Below, piece by piece: positions 34,937-43,733 of a stretch of DNA of 64,000 bases (positions are counted from its first letter, which is position 1; each line of letters begins with the position of its first letter). Position numbers and translations under genes: made by a program. Below the pieces are notes generated by a model, which saw only the letters and a list, made by a program, of their open reading frames with translations, searched no databases and was not told the origin of the DNA. Source of the DNA: JTS-AC122 sp050246015 (lineage in GTDB: Bacteria > Planctomycetota > Phycisphaerae > Phycisphaerales > UBA1924); assembly GCA_050246015.1 (NCBI GenBank), contig JBFWWU010000003.1, forward strand, positions 62,001-126,000, in the 5' to 3' direction.

Positions 34937-35176
34937 TCAGGCGGGGAGTTCGAGATAGCCCAGGCGACACAGGAACGCCGTGGCCTGTTCGACCTCGGAT
35001 TTGCTGAATGTGCTGAGGCAGGCCGGCTCGCGCTGGCTTCCCATCAAACTGGGGGGATACGGAGCCCGCCTCTTCTTCCCGGCGATCGCGGTGAGGGTCT
35101 CGCTGACCGCCTGCAGAACGGCTTCGGAAGTCTCAAACAATCGATCCGCGTTCATGCGCTGTTCACCGGTGCTCAT
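34937..35176 (-). CDS. Small conserved-looking hypothetical protein
   Basis: The 79-residue protein runs from the ATG at 35176, with AAGGAA six to seven bases upstream in the correct strand, which supports real translation. It has an N-terminal amphipathic helix (NADRLFETSEAVLQAVSETL), a central basic turn (GKKRRAPYPPSLMG) and a C-terminal helix ending in a hydrophobic strand (VEQATAFLCRLGYLELPA). No signal peptide and no metal motif. It might be a small regulator or antitoxin-like protein, but no partner gene is adjacent. Function unknown. Confidence 0.6.
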   Translation of the reverse strand: MSTGEQRMNADRLFETSEAVLQAVSETLTAIAGKKRRAPYPPSLMGSQREPACLSTFSKSEVEQATAFLCRLGYLELPA

Positions 35177-35468
35177 GGCACGTTCCTTTCGGGCGATCTT
35201 GGCCCAATGGAACCCACGATGGGTCCCGTCTCACTCTGTACGTCGGAATCGGCGAATTGTGCGAATGAGTCAAAAGTATCTTGCAATCGGGTGAAGGAGC
35301 GCGTGGCCGGCGCACGTTTCGCGCCCGGGCGGCCGGGAACCCGAGCGGTGGGTCGGCATCAAAGGCTGGGCACCATCAGACCTGAAGTCGCCGGAGCCGC
35401 GTCATTGGAGGGCGGAACGCCGATAATGCTGAGGCGTCGGCGTGCACTTATCCCCGAGGAAACGGAAC
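35177..35468. other. Intergenic region, divergent promoters likely
   Basis: 292 bases between the small hypothetical (leftward) and the large glycosidase (rightward). It contains a weak dyad around GAACCCA-CGA-TGGGTCC (about 35212-35229) and a relatively AT-rich part near 35250-35290. No gene was seen. Confidence 0.35.
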
Positions 35469-38234
35469 GTGAGCAAGCCGGGACAGAGCGATCAACACGG
35501 AACGACGGCCGAGGAGCGTCGATTGGCCCAGGACGCGCAGCGCGCGCAGAACTGGAAGCGCTGGGGCCCGTACGTCTCGGAGCGCCAGTGGGGAACGGTG
35601 AGAGAGGACTATTCCGCGACGGGCGCATGCTGGGACTTCTTTCCGCACGACCACGCGCGCAGCCGGGCGTACCGGTGGGGAGAGGATGGGATCCTGGGGA
35701 TCACGGATCGGGAGTGTCGGCTGTGTTTCGCGATGGCGATGTGGAACGGGAAGGATCCGATCCTGAAGGAGCGGTTGTTCGGTCTCACCGGCCCCGAGGG
35801 GAACCACGGGGAGGACGTGAAGGAGGAGTACTTCTATCTCGATTCGACGCCGACGCACTCGTACATGAAGGGCCTGTACAAGTACCCGCAGGCCGAGTAT
35901 CCGTACGAGCGGCTGGTGTCGGAGAACCGGCGGCGTGGGCGGGCGGAGCCGGAGTTTGAGATCGGCGAGGCGGGCGTGTTCGACCAGGGCCGGTACTTCG
36001 ACGTGCAGGTCGAGTACGCGAAGAACGATCCGGATGACGTGCTGGTGCGTGTGACGGTGACCAACCGGGGCCAGGAGCGGGCGACGATACACCTGTTGCC
36101 GACGTTCTGGTACCGCAATACGTGGTCGTGGGGGTGCACGCACGAGGGGTGCTGGATCAAGCCGCGGCTGAGCCGGGCGGGGGAGGCGCGGGTGCTCGGC
36201 GAGCACGTGTCGCTTGGGCGCACGATGATGGCGTTCGGCCCGGCGACGACGAGCGGCGGCAAGGGCGCGAGCAAGCGGGCGGGGAAGAAGTCATCGAGCG
36301 CGTCCCAGCCGACGATGCTGTTCTGTGACAACGAGACCAACGCGAAGAGGCTCTGGGGCGTGGCGGAGTCTCCGAGGTATCCCAAGGATGCGTTCCACGA
36401 GTACGTGGTTGACGGGCGGCGCGACGCGGTGAATCCGGGCGAGTTCGGGACCAAGTGCGCGGCGCACTATGTGCTGGACCTGGCGCCGGGCGAAGCCGTG
36501 GTTGTGCAAGCCCGCATGTTCCCGGCGGAGAAGGCGGCCCCGGGGGAGCGCGACCTGTCCGACGGGGTGGGGTGCGATTTCGACGAGGTGTTCAGCCGGC
36601 GGCTCGCGGAGGCGGACGAGTTTTACGGCTCCAAGATCCCGGGTCATCTGGACGCCGATGCACGGGCGGTGGCGCGCCAGGCGTACGCGGGGCTGATGTG
36701 GAGCAAGCAGTTCTATCACTACAGCGTGAAGGACTGGCTGGACGGGGACCCGAACCAGGTCAAGCCGCCGGAGGAGCGCACGCTCCCGGGGCATCGCAAC
36801 GTGGAGTGGCAGCACCTGTTCAACCGCGACGTGATCTCGATGCCGGACAAGTGGGAGTATCCGTGGTACGCGGCGTGGGACCTGGCGTTCCACGTGGTGG
36901 CGATCGCGAAGGTCGATCCGGAGTTCGCCAAGAGCCAACTGGTGCTGATGCTTCGCGAGTGGTACATGCACCCCAACGGGCAGATCCCGGCGTACGAGTT
37001 TGCGTTCGGGGACGTGAACCCGCCGGTGCACGCCTGGGCATGCTGGCGGGTGTACAAGATGACGGGGAAGAGGGGGCAGCGCGATCGGTTGTTCCTGGCG
37101 CGGGTGTTCCACAAACTGCTGATCAACTTCACGTGGTGGGTGAACCGCAAGGACCCCGAGGGGAAGAACCTGTTCTCCGGCGGGTTTCTCGGGCTGGACA
37201 ACATCGGGGTGTTCGATCGGAACCAGCCGCTGCCCTCGGGCGTGCGGCTGGAACAGGCCGACGGGACGGCGTGGATGGCGTTCTATTGCGGGACGATGCT
37301 CTCGATCGCGCTGGAACTGGCCAGCGAGGATCCGGCGTACGACGACGTCGCGTCGAAGTTCTTCGAGCACTTCGTCTCGATCACCGACGCGATGAACCAC
37401 CTGGGGGGCACCGGGCTCTGGGACGACGAGGACGGGTTCTACTACGACCAGTTGCTGGTGCACGGCGAAGCGCGGCGGATGAAGGTGCGATCGATGGTCG
37501 GGATCATCCCCGTGTTCGCGGTGGAAGTCCTGGAAGAATCGATGATCCGGCGCGTGCCGGGGTTCCGGAAGCGGATGCAGTGGTTCCTCGACCATCGGCA
37601 CGACCTGAGCAAGACGATCTCGTACATGAAGATCGAGGGAGACGGCGCGGGCGACCACGGGCACGTGCACCGGCTGCTGGCGATCCCGACGCGCGAGCGG
37701 CTTGAACGCCTGCTCCGCTATGTGCTGGACGAAAACGAGTTTCTTTCACCGTTCGGCGTGCGGGCGCTCTCGCGCTATCACAAGGACCATCCCTATACGT
37801 TCAACGAGGACGGGCGCGAGTACTCGGTCAACTACGCCCCGGGCGAGTCGGAGACCGGGATGTTCGGCGGGAACTCCAACTGGCGCGGGCCGATCTGGTT
37901 CCCGGTGAACTACCTGCTGGTCGAGGCGCTGGAGCGCTATCACCATTTCTATGGCGAGTCGTTCAAGGTCGAGTGTCCGGTCGGGTCCGGGGAGATGCAC
38001 ACGCTCGGCGAGGTCGCGGCGGGGCTTCGGCTTCGGCTGAGCCGTTTGTTTCTCCCGGACGCCGAGGGGAAGCGGCCATGCCACGGGGGCGACGGGAAGT
38101 TCGCGAGCGATCCGGCGTGGAAGGACCTGGTGCTGTTCCACGAGTACTTCCACGGGGACACGGGCAAGGGGATCGGCGCCAGCCATCAGACGGGATGGAC
38201 GGGTCTGATCACCGAACTGCTCCATGACGGGTAA
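35469..38234 (+). CDS. Large cytoplasmic GH63-like glycosidase (MGH1-type)
   Basis: The product has 921 residues from a GTG at 35469, with GAGGA eight bases upstream; another GTG at 35442 is possible. The sequence matches the six-hairpin glucosidase-like proteins related to family GH63: WGPYVSERQWGTVREDYS at the N terminus, LPTFWYRNTWSWG, FYHYSVKDWL, KWEYPWYAAWDLAFH, PAYEFAFGDVNPPVHAWA, FSGGFLGLDNIGVFDR, GGNSNWRGPIWFPVNYLLVEAL and a final HQTGWTGLIT. Acidic residues in WDLAFH and in the C-terminal block are catalytic candidates. No signal peptide is present, so it probably trims intracellular glucosides such as mannosylglucosylglycerate-like solutes or glycogen-type oligosaccharides. Confidence 0.85.
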   Translation: MSKPGQSDQHGTTAEERRLAQDAQRAQNWKRWGPYVSERQWGTVREDYSATGACWDFFPHDHARSRAYRWGEDGILGITDRECRLCFAMAMWNGKDPILKERLFGLTGPEGNHGEDVKEEYFYLDSTPTHSYMKGLYKYPQAEYPYERLVSENRRRGRAEPEFEIGEAGVFDQGRYFDVQVEYAKNDPDDVLVRVTVTNRGQERATIHLLPTFWYRNTWSWGCTHEGCWIKPRLSRAGEARVLGEHVSLGRTMMAFGPATTSGGKGASKRAGKKSSSASQPTMLFCDNETNAKRLWGVAESPRYPKDAFHEYVVDGRRDAVNPGEFGTKCAAHYVLDLAPGEAVVVQARMFPAEKAAPGERDLSDGVGCDFDEVFSRRLAEADEFYGSKIPGHLDADARAVARQAYAGLMWSKQFYHYSVKDWLDGDPNQVKPPEERTLPGHRNVEWQHLFNRDVISMPDKWEYPWYAAWDLAFHVVAIAKVDPEFAKSQLVLMLREWYMHPNGQIPAYEFAFGDVNPPVHAWACWRVYKMTGKRGQRDRLFLARVFHKLLINFTWWVNRKDPEGKNLFSGGFLGLDNIGVFDRNQPLPSGVRLEQADGTAWMAFYCGTMLSIALELASEDPAYDDVASKFFEHFVSITDAMNHLGGTGLWDDEDGFYYDQLLVHGEARRMKVRSMVGIIPVFAVEVLEESMIRRVPGFRKRMQWFLDHRHDLSKTISYMKIEGDGAGDHGHVHRLLAIPTRERLERLLRYVLDENEFLSPFGVRALSRYHKDHPYTFNEDGREYSVNYAPGESETGMFGGNSNWRGPIWFPVNYLLVEALERYHHFYGESFKVECPVGSGEMHTLGEVAAGLRLRLSRLFLPDAEGKRPCHGGDGKFASDPAWKDLVLFHEYFHGDTGKGIGASHQTGWTGLITELLHDG

Positions 38235-38242
38235 GCGAGGTG

Positions 38243-38425
38243 TCAGCGGTCGCGTTTTCGCCCGGCCAGGGCGCCGAGCAGGACGGGCATGGACCCGAAG
38301 AAGACGACGAGGACGAGCCCGAGGCTCAGAAAGAGGGTGGTCTGCGTGTCGAAGACCTGGGATGCCACGCCGATCGCGATGCCGAGCAGGGCGGCAAGCG
38401 AGGCGATGACGATGGCAATTTTCAC
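38243..38425 (-). CDS. Small two-helix membrane protein
   Basis: The 60-residue protein runs from a GTG at 38425. Two hydrophobic helices (IAIVIASLAALLGIAIGVA and LFLSLGLVLVVFFGSMPVLL) are separated by a short polar turn (SQVFDTQTT), and the protein ends in a basic tail (GRKRDR). The composition is typical of real small membrane proteins rather than a shadow frame. No clear ribosome binding site. It is divergent from the FHA gene and ends nine bases beyond the glycosidase stop. Function unknown. Confidence 0.55.
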   Translation of the reverse strand: MKIAIVIASLAALLGIAIGVASQVFDTQTTLFLSLGLVLVVFFGSMPVLLGALAGRKRDR

Positions 38426-38487
38426 GCGGGCACGGTATGCTGAGCGGGAATGCCGCGGCGGAGCCCGCGCCTGGAAGGAGTCCCGAC

Positions 38488-38859
38488 ATGCCCGCGCTGA
38501 TCGTCTCGAACGGAACGCAGGAGGGGTTGTTTTTGCCGCTGGGGAAGAAGTCCACGGTCATCGGTCGGGACGAAGCGGTGCCGCTGCAACTTGAGGACGA
38601 GCGGGTGAGCCGGAAGCACTGCCAGGTTCGGCACGAGCCCAAGGACGACGGGTACTACCTGCTGGACATGAAGAGCAGCAACGGGACGTACCTGAACAAC
38701 CGGCGGATGGTGTCGGAAGCGAGGCTGAACGACGGGGACGAGATCCAGCTCGGGGACACCAAGATTCTCTTCACGACCGAAGTGCCGACCGACAAGGCCA
38801 ACGCGCTGGCGGTGATGAAGAAAGCGGGTGAGCGCCGGCGGAGCACGTTGATGCGGTAG
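38488..38859 (+). CDS. FHA-domain protein
   Basis: The 123-residue protein is almost entirely one forkhead-associated domain. The conserved residues are all present: GR in STVIGRDEAV, SRKH in DERVSRKHCQV, then SSNGTYLNNRRM, and the closing beta strand IQLGDTKILF. FHA domains bind phosphothreonine peptides, so a partner Ser/Thr kinase is expected elsewhere. The ATG at 38488 has AAGGAG upstream. The C-terminal 25 residues are a basic tail (KKAGERRRSTLMR). Confidence 0.93.
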   Translation: MPALIVSNGTQEGLFLPLGKKSTVIGRDEAVPLQLEDERVSRKHCQVRHEPKDDGYYLLDMKSSNGTYLNNRRMVSEARLNDGDEIQLGDTKILFTTEVPTDKANALAVMKKAGERRRSTLMR

Positions 38860-38866
38860 CGGGTGT

Positions 38867-39394
38867 TCACGATCCGGCCAGTCGGGCGACCGCGAGCAGC
38901 GCCAGGGCGATCATCAGGGCCGCCAGAGTGATGTTCAGCAGACGCCCAGCGCGGCGTCGGCGCCGTCTGGGCGATGCCGTGTTCATCGGCGACGGGGAGG
39001 CGTCGGCGGGCGAGCGGCCGCAGTCGGGGCAGATGTCGATCGATGTGAGACCGCGGCGGTCGCAACCACAGGCTGGGCAGAACCCATCGGGGCCGCCGGC
39101 GATTTCCTCGGGGGTGAGTGCGGACGTATCGGCGGTGTCAACCTGCGACCAATCGATTCCCCTGGCCGACTCGCGGATCTCATCGAGGACGGTCCTGGCC
39201 CGCACGAGGTCGGCGCGCCGGACGGAGATGGAGACGGCATGGACGGGCGAGATGTGCCCTTGGAGGGTGGTCGCGGCGCGCCCGAAGACGCTGGCGGGGA
39301 CGCCCTGATCGCGCAGCGCCGCGGCGACGACCTGGGCGTCAAAGTCCGTGGCGGCCTTGGTCAGCTCGACGAGGATGTCGGGATCCTGGGGCAT
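38867..39394 (-). CDS. DUF2007-like protein with zinc ribbon and TM anchor
   Basis: The 175-residue protein starts MPQDPDILVELTKAATDFDAQ. The N-terminal 70 residues match the DUF2007 pattern (LRDQGVPASVFG, then HAVSISVRRADLVRARTVLDEI). A CPACGCDRR...CPDCG zinc ribbon follows at about 110-130, then a basic region (SPRRRRRRAGR) and a C-terminal transmembrane helix (LLNITLAALMIALALLAVARL). This is a tail-anchored architecture facing the cytoplasm. DUF2007 is thought to be a signal-sensing domain. It is divergent from rseP, with the two starts about 107 bases apart. Confidence 0.8.
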   Translation of the reverse strand: MPQDPDILVELTKAATDFDAQVVAAALRDQGVPASVFGRAATTLQGHISPVHAVSISVRRADLVRARTVLDEIRESARGIDWSQVDTADTSALTPEEIAGGPDGFCPACGCDRRGLTSIDICPDCGRSPADASPSPMNTASPRRRRRRAGRLLNITLAALMIALALLAVARLAGS

Positions 39395-39501
39395 GCGCGG
39401 GGCTTCGAAGTGTACTTGGGAAACAGGACGGGGATCGTTCGCCGGCGACGACGGGGAGCGGTCGCGAGCTACCGGCGGGGCAAGTCCGACTACAGTGTGT
39501 G

Positions 39502-41709
39502 ATGCAGTCATTCTTGCAGACGCTCTCGAACGCGCCGAACTTTCTGCTGGTGGTGATCGGGTTCAGCCTGATCATCATTATTCATGAACTGGGTCATTTT
39601 CTGGCGGCGCGCTGGGCGGGGATCCGGGTGCTGGCGTTCGCGGTCGGGTTCGGGCCGGCGCTTGTTTCGTACCGCAAGGGGCTGGGGTGGCGACGCGGAT
39701 CGAGCGAGGTGGAATACAAGAAACTGGTGGCGGCGGCGGAGCACTCGTCATCGGCGTTCGGCGTGCCAGCCGCGGCGGGACGGATCAGCCCCACGGAATA
39801 CCGGCTGAATGCGCTGCCGTTCGGGGGGTATGTGAAGATGCTGGGGCAGGACGACGCGGACGCGACGGCGCGCAGCGACGAGCCGGACGGGTATCAGGCG
39901 TGCAAGGTCTGGAAGCGCATGGTGGTGATCTCGGCGGGGGTGGTGATGAACGTCATCCTGGCGGGGGTGCTGTTCGTGATCGTGTTCATGGCGGGGCTGA
40001 AGATCGAGGCGCCGCGGATCGGATACGTCGCGCCGGACTTCCCGGCGGGCCGGGCGGTCGCCGTGAATGCGAGCGAACTCGGAGTGAAGGAGCCGGGGCT
40101 TCGGCCCGGGGACCTGGTGCTGTCGATCGATGGCAAGAAGCCGGCGAACTTCACGGACCTGTTCCTGGCGTCGGCGATGGCGAGCCCGGGTCGAGCGATC
40201 CGGCTCCAGGTGCAGCGAAAAGGGGTCGGCCAGCCGCTGGTGTTCAATATCGTCCCCAAGCGGGACGAGACCAGCAAGATGCTGCAACTCGGCATCGGCC
40301 CATCGGCATCGACCACGCTCGCGACACCCGAGGACAAGACACTACGGGCCGCGTTCAAAGAGGACATGGAGCGGGCGGGGGCGGGGAACGTGCCGGCGGG
40401 GGCGACACTGATCCGGATCGGCGACGAAACGGAGGTGACATCCGCGTTCGATCTCGAAGAGGCCGCCGCGGCGTCGGGGGGGCAAGCGATTCCGCTGGAG
40501 TTCGTGCACCGCCCCGCGGGTGCTTCGAAAGAGGCGGCCCCGAAGCACGTGCTGGCGGAGATGAAGCCGGTGCGCGACCTGGAGACCTCGCCGTTCCGGC
40601 TGGAGACGGCGGGCCAGCCGTCACGGGCCGCGCATGTGCTGGGCCTGATGCCGGTGATGGGAGTCGGCGCGGTCTCGGAGACGGCAGAAAAGGCGGGGCT
40701 TCGGCCGGGGGACGTGTTCGTTCAGATCGGCGCGGTGGAATGGCCGAGCCTGGTCGAGGGAGTGCTGGAGATCCGTCGGCACAAGGGTTCGAGCGTTCGC
40801 ATCGTCGTGCGGCGCGAGGACGAGAATGGACAGGCGCGAGAGGTCGTGCTGGAAAACGTTCCGGTGAGCGGCAAGGGATTGGTAGGATTCAACCTTGACA
40901 GCACCGCCGCGACGAGCACGCGGGTAACCGCCTGGCCGGCGGCGCTGGCGCTCCCTGACACCGAAAGGGAAACCGCATCGGCGGCGGCGCGGGAGCCGGC
41001 GAGCGTGTCGCTGAACCTGATGCGGGGGTCGCGGATCACGCGGGTCGGTTCGCGGGAGGTGGGAAACCTGCACGAACTGACCGCGGCGCTGATCGACGCG
41101 ACCGCCGAGGCCTACGGATCGGGCGCTCCCAGCGCGAGCGTGCCGCTGACGGTGATGCGGCCCGTGGCCGGGTCCGCCGCGGGTGGGGTCGAGCAGCAGG
41201 TCGCGTGGAACCTGCCGCGGTCCGAACTCGGGCAACTGCACCGGCTGAACTGGGTCTCATCGATCTCGCCGGGGTGGTTTGAGAACGAGATGACCGTGCA
41301 GAAGGCGCGCAATCCGATCGAGGCGGTGCGGATGGGCGTGGCGCAGACGCACAGCGTCATGATGAGCACGTACGTGACATTCATCCGTCTCTTCCAGGGA
41401 TCGGTCAAGATCGAGCAACTCAAGGGACCGGTGGGGATCGCCGACGTCGGGACGAAAGTCGCGAAGAAGGGGCTGGTCTGGCTGCTCTTCTTCCTGGCGC
41501 TGATCAGTGTGAATCTGGCGGTGGTGAACTTCCTGCCGATCCCGATCGCCGACGGCGGGCACTTCCTCTTCCTGCTGTATGAACAGATCATGGGCAAGCC
41601 GGTGTCGGTCGCGGTGCAGAACATCGCGGCGATCGCGGGGCTGGCGCTGGTGATCGGGATGTTCGTCCTGGTGACCTACAACGACATCCGGCAGATCATC
41701 GGCCAGTAG
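39502..41709 (+). CDS. rseP: Site-2 protease RseP (M50), enlarged
   Basis: The product has 735 residues from the ATG at 39502. The zinc site HELGH (28-32) lies in the first membrane helix, LNALPFGGYVKMLGQ is the family block following it, and the third ligand lies in VVNFLPIPIADGGHFLF near the C terminus. Two PDZ-like segments are visible (GLRPGDLVLSIDGKKP and GLRPGDVFVQIGAVEW). At 735 residues it is much longer than the usual 450, and the extra part is a third periplasmic region (about 450-590). The enzyme clips membrane anti-sigma factors and remnant signal peptides. A hydrolase gene follows after 17 bases. Confidence 0.95.
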   Translation: MQSFLQTLSNAPNFLLVVIGFSLIIIIHELGHFLAARWAGIRVLAFAVGFGPALVSYRKGLGWRRGSSEVEYKKLVAAAEHSSSAFGVPAAAGRISPTEYRLNALPFGGYVKMLGQDDADATARSDEPDGYQACKVWKRMVVISAGVVMNVILAGVLFVIVFMAGLKIEAPRIGYVAPDFPAGRAVAVNASELGVKEPGLRPGDLVLSIDGKKPANFTDLFLASAMASPGRAIRLQVQRKGVGQPLVFNIVPKRDETSKMLQLGIGPSASTTLATPEDKTLRAAFKEDMERAGAGNVPAGATLIRIGDETEVTSAFDLEEAAAASGGQAIPLEFVHRPAGASKEAAPKHVLAEMKPVRDLETSPFRLETAGQPSRAAHVLGLMPVMGVGAVSETAEKAGLRPGDVFVQIGAVEWPSLVEGVLEIRRHKGSSVRIVVRREDENGQAREVVLENVPVSGKGLVGFNLDSTAATSTRVTAWPAALALPDTERETASAAAREPASVSLNLMRGSRITRVGSREVGNLHELTAALIDATAEAYGSGAPSASVPLTVMRPVAGSAAGGVEQQVAWNLPRSELGQLHRLNWVSSISPGWFENEMTVQKARNPIEAVRMGVAQTHSVMMSTYVTFIRLFQGSVKIEQLKGPVGIADVGTKVAKKGLVWLLFFLALISVNLAVVNFLPIPIADGGHFLFLLYEQIMGKPVSVAVQNIAAIAGLALVIGMFVLVTYNDIRQIIGQ

Positions 41710-41726
41710 CGGCACATCACGACGAC

Positions 41727-42728
41727 ATGGACGTTCTGGGGCTTCTCATATTGCTCGGCGCGGGCTGGCTCGTGGGCGTCGGGCTGCTGACGTGGCATAC
41801 GACGTGGATGCTGATGCACCCGCCGCGGCGGAGGGGCGCGTACGCCATTGCGCGGAACCTTCCCAGCACGCCGGCGGAGGTGCCCATCGCGGACAGCGCG
41901 CGGAGCCTTGAGTATTCGGAGTGGTGGCTGACGGGGCAGGCGGGCGGCGAACTGCCGGTGTGGGATATCAGCGGACTCGATCCGGCGGGACCGATCGTGA
42001 TCGTGACGCACGGCTGGGGGGATTCGAGGGTGGTCATGCTGAGCCGCGCCGCCGCGCTGGTTCGCGCCGCGCGGCGAGTCATCCTCTGGGATCTTCCGGG
42101 TCACGGCGAGGCATCGCGCGCGGCGCGGTTCACACTTGGACACCGCGAGGCGCTGCTGCTGCAAGAACTCGTCGCGACGGTGCGTCGCTCCGACGGGGCG
42201 ACGCCGATTGTGCTGTACGGGTTCTCGCTGGGAGCCGGGATCTCGATCGCGGCCGCCGCGTCGGACGCCGACAGCCGCGAGCCCGTGATCGCGGGCGTGA
42301 TCGCGGAGGCTCCGTACCGCGGTCCGATCAAGCCGGCGCGCCAGGTGATGCGCCGGATGGGGATGCCTTACCGGCTCAACCTTCCGCTGGCGATGATCGT
42401 GCTGGGTATTCGGTTCGGGCAGGGGGCGGCGTGGGCACGCCCGGACGGGGGGGATGGCTTTGATCGCCGACGGCTGGCCTCGCGCGTCCGTGTGCCGATG
42501 CTCGTGCTGCACGGCAGCGCCGACGAGATCTGCCCGATCGAGGACTCGCGCGCGATCGCGGAGGCGGCGCCGTCAGCGGGTGAAGGGGGCGGCGACGCGC
42601 GGTCCGCGCTGCTGCGCGAAATCCCGGGAGCGTCGCACACGGACATGTGGACGGAGCCGGCACACCTCGAAGCGTGCTGGTCGGCGGTCGCGTCGTTCCT
42701 TCTTCGTTTTCGGGGCCCCGGCGCGTGA
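41727..42728 (+). CDS. Membrane-anchored alpha/beta hydrolase
   Basis: The 333-residue protein has an N-terminal hydrophobic helix (LGLLILLGAGWLVGVGLLTW). The alpha/beta hydrolase fold follows: HGWGD oxyanion region, LWDLPGHGEAS, nucleophile elbow YGFSLGAG (Ser167), VLHGSADEICPIED supplying the acid and PGASHTDMW supplying the His. The substrate is unknown. The start is 17 bases after rseP on the same strand, so it is probably co-transcribed with the site-2 protease. This is a possible link to membrane lipid or lipoprotein turnover (inference). Confidence 0.88.
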   Translation: MDVLGLLILLGAGWLVGVGLLTWHTTWMLMHPPRRRGAYAIARNLPSTPAEVPIADSARSLEYSEWWLTGQAGGELPVWDISGLDPAGPIVIVTHGWGDSRVVMLSRAAALVRAARRVILWDLPGHGEASRAARFTLGHREALLLQELVATVRRSDGATPIVLYGFSLGAGISIAAAASDADSREPVIAGVIAEAPYRGPIKPARQVMRRMGMPYRLNLPLAMIVLGIRFGQGAAWARPDGGDGFDRRRLASRVRVPMLVLHGSADEICPIEDSRAIAEAAPSAGEGGGDARSALLREIPGASHTDMWTEPAHLEACWSAVASFLLRFRGPGA

Positions 42729-42743
42729 GGCGATCGCCGGGCG

Positions 42744-43619
42744 TTAGCATCCCGCGAGCCAGGCCGCGCCGCGCGCGGCGTGCAGGTCGGTGGTGCCGCA
42801 GCGCAGCGTCCAATCGGGGCGGGCGACTGACGTCAACTCATGGCTCACGGCGGCACGAAGTCCCTCGGCGATGTGGGCCAGCCGAATCCCCACGCCCCCC
42901 AGGAGCACGACGTGCTGCGGACGGTAGAGGGCATGGGCGATGCGCAGAGCGCGGACCAGCGCGCGACAGGGAACCGCGTCGGGCGTGAGCGACGCGAGCG
43001 CGCTTTCGATGTCGTCGCCGTAGCGGGATCGCAGCGCGGGGACGCCGATGTAGCCCTCCAGGGTTCCGCGGCCCCCGTCGGGCCCGATGGGGACGCCGGC
43101 GAGCGAACCGGCGGCGAGGGAGACATCGATCTGCCCGAAGTGGCCGGGACCCTGGCCGCTGACGATCAACGGCACGCCGGCATCGAGCACGCAGGCCCCG
43201 ACGCCCGTGCCGATGGACAGCGCCAGCACGCGGCCCGCGAGGTTCAGAACGCGGCTGGCGTCGGTCGCGGCGGCGAACGCGTCGGTGACGACCTTGGGCG
43301 GCGCCTGGAGCGCGCCGACATCAATCCCCGCCGCGCCGAGCAGTTCGTCGAACCTCGTGCCGACTAACCCGGGCACGTTGATGGACATGGCGATCGAACT
43401 CGCATCGGGCGCCAGGACTCCCGGCGCGCACAAGCCGACGTACTCGATGGAGCCCCCCTGCGCAAGCACCGGCCGGAGGACTCGCGCGAGGGTATCGGCG
43501 AGGGCGTCGCGACCCGGGCGGGCATACCGGAGGGAGCGTCCGTGCCAAGTCTCGGCATCGCCCGCGATGAGGGAGGCCTTGATGGATGTGCCGCCGATGT
43601 CGATGCCGAGCCGTTGCAC
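42744..43619 (-). CDS. ROK-family protein (sugar kinase-like)
   Basis: The product has 291 residues from a GTG at 43619. The N-terminal phosphate motif LGIDIGGTSIKASLI (4-18) and LALSIGTGVGACVLDAG (about 130-148) are typical of the ROK/hexokinase-like actin-fold family; a GPDGGRGTLEGYIG block is also present. The zinc-binding Cys-rich loop found in many ROK repressors and glucokinases is not apparent, and no helix-turn-helix precedes the fold. This argues for a kinase rather than a repressor. The sugar substrate cannot be assigned. It is divergent from the S41 protease gene. Confidence 0.85.
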   Translation of the reverse strand: MQRLGIDIGGTSIKASLIAGDAETWHGRSLRYARPGRDALADTLARVLRPVLAQGGSIEYVGLCAPGVLAPDASSIAMSINVPGLVGTRFDELLGAAGIDVGALQAPPKVVTDAFAAATDASRVLNLAGRVLALSIGTGVGACVLDAGVPLIVSGQGPGHFGQIDVSLAAGSLAGVPIGPDGGRGTLEGYIGVPALRSRYGDDIESALASLTPDAVPCRALVRALRIAHALYRPQHVVLLGGVGIRLAHIAEGLRAAVSHELTSVARPDWTLRCGTTDLHAARGAAWLAGC

Positions 43620-43733
43620 GTGAGAGGAGGATAGAACGCGAGGGGGAAGAAAAGCCGGGATGGCGACCCCGTGGGACGAAGTGATGCAAACCCCGGGGCC
43701 GCCCGAGTCGATACAGTTAGATAGGAGAACCGC

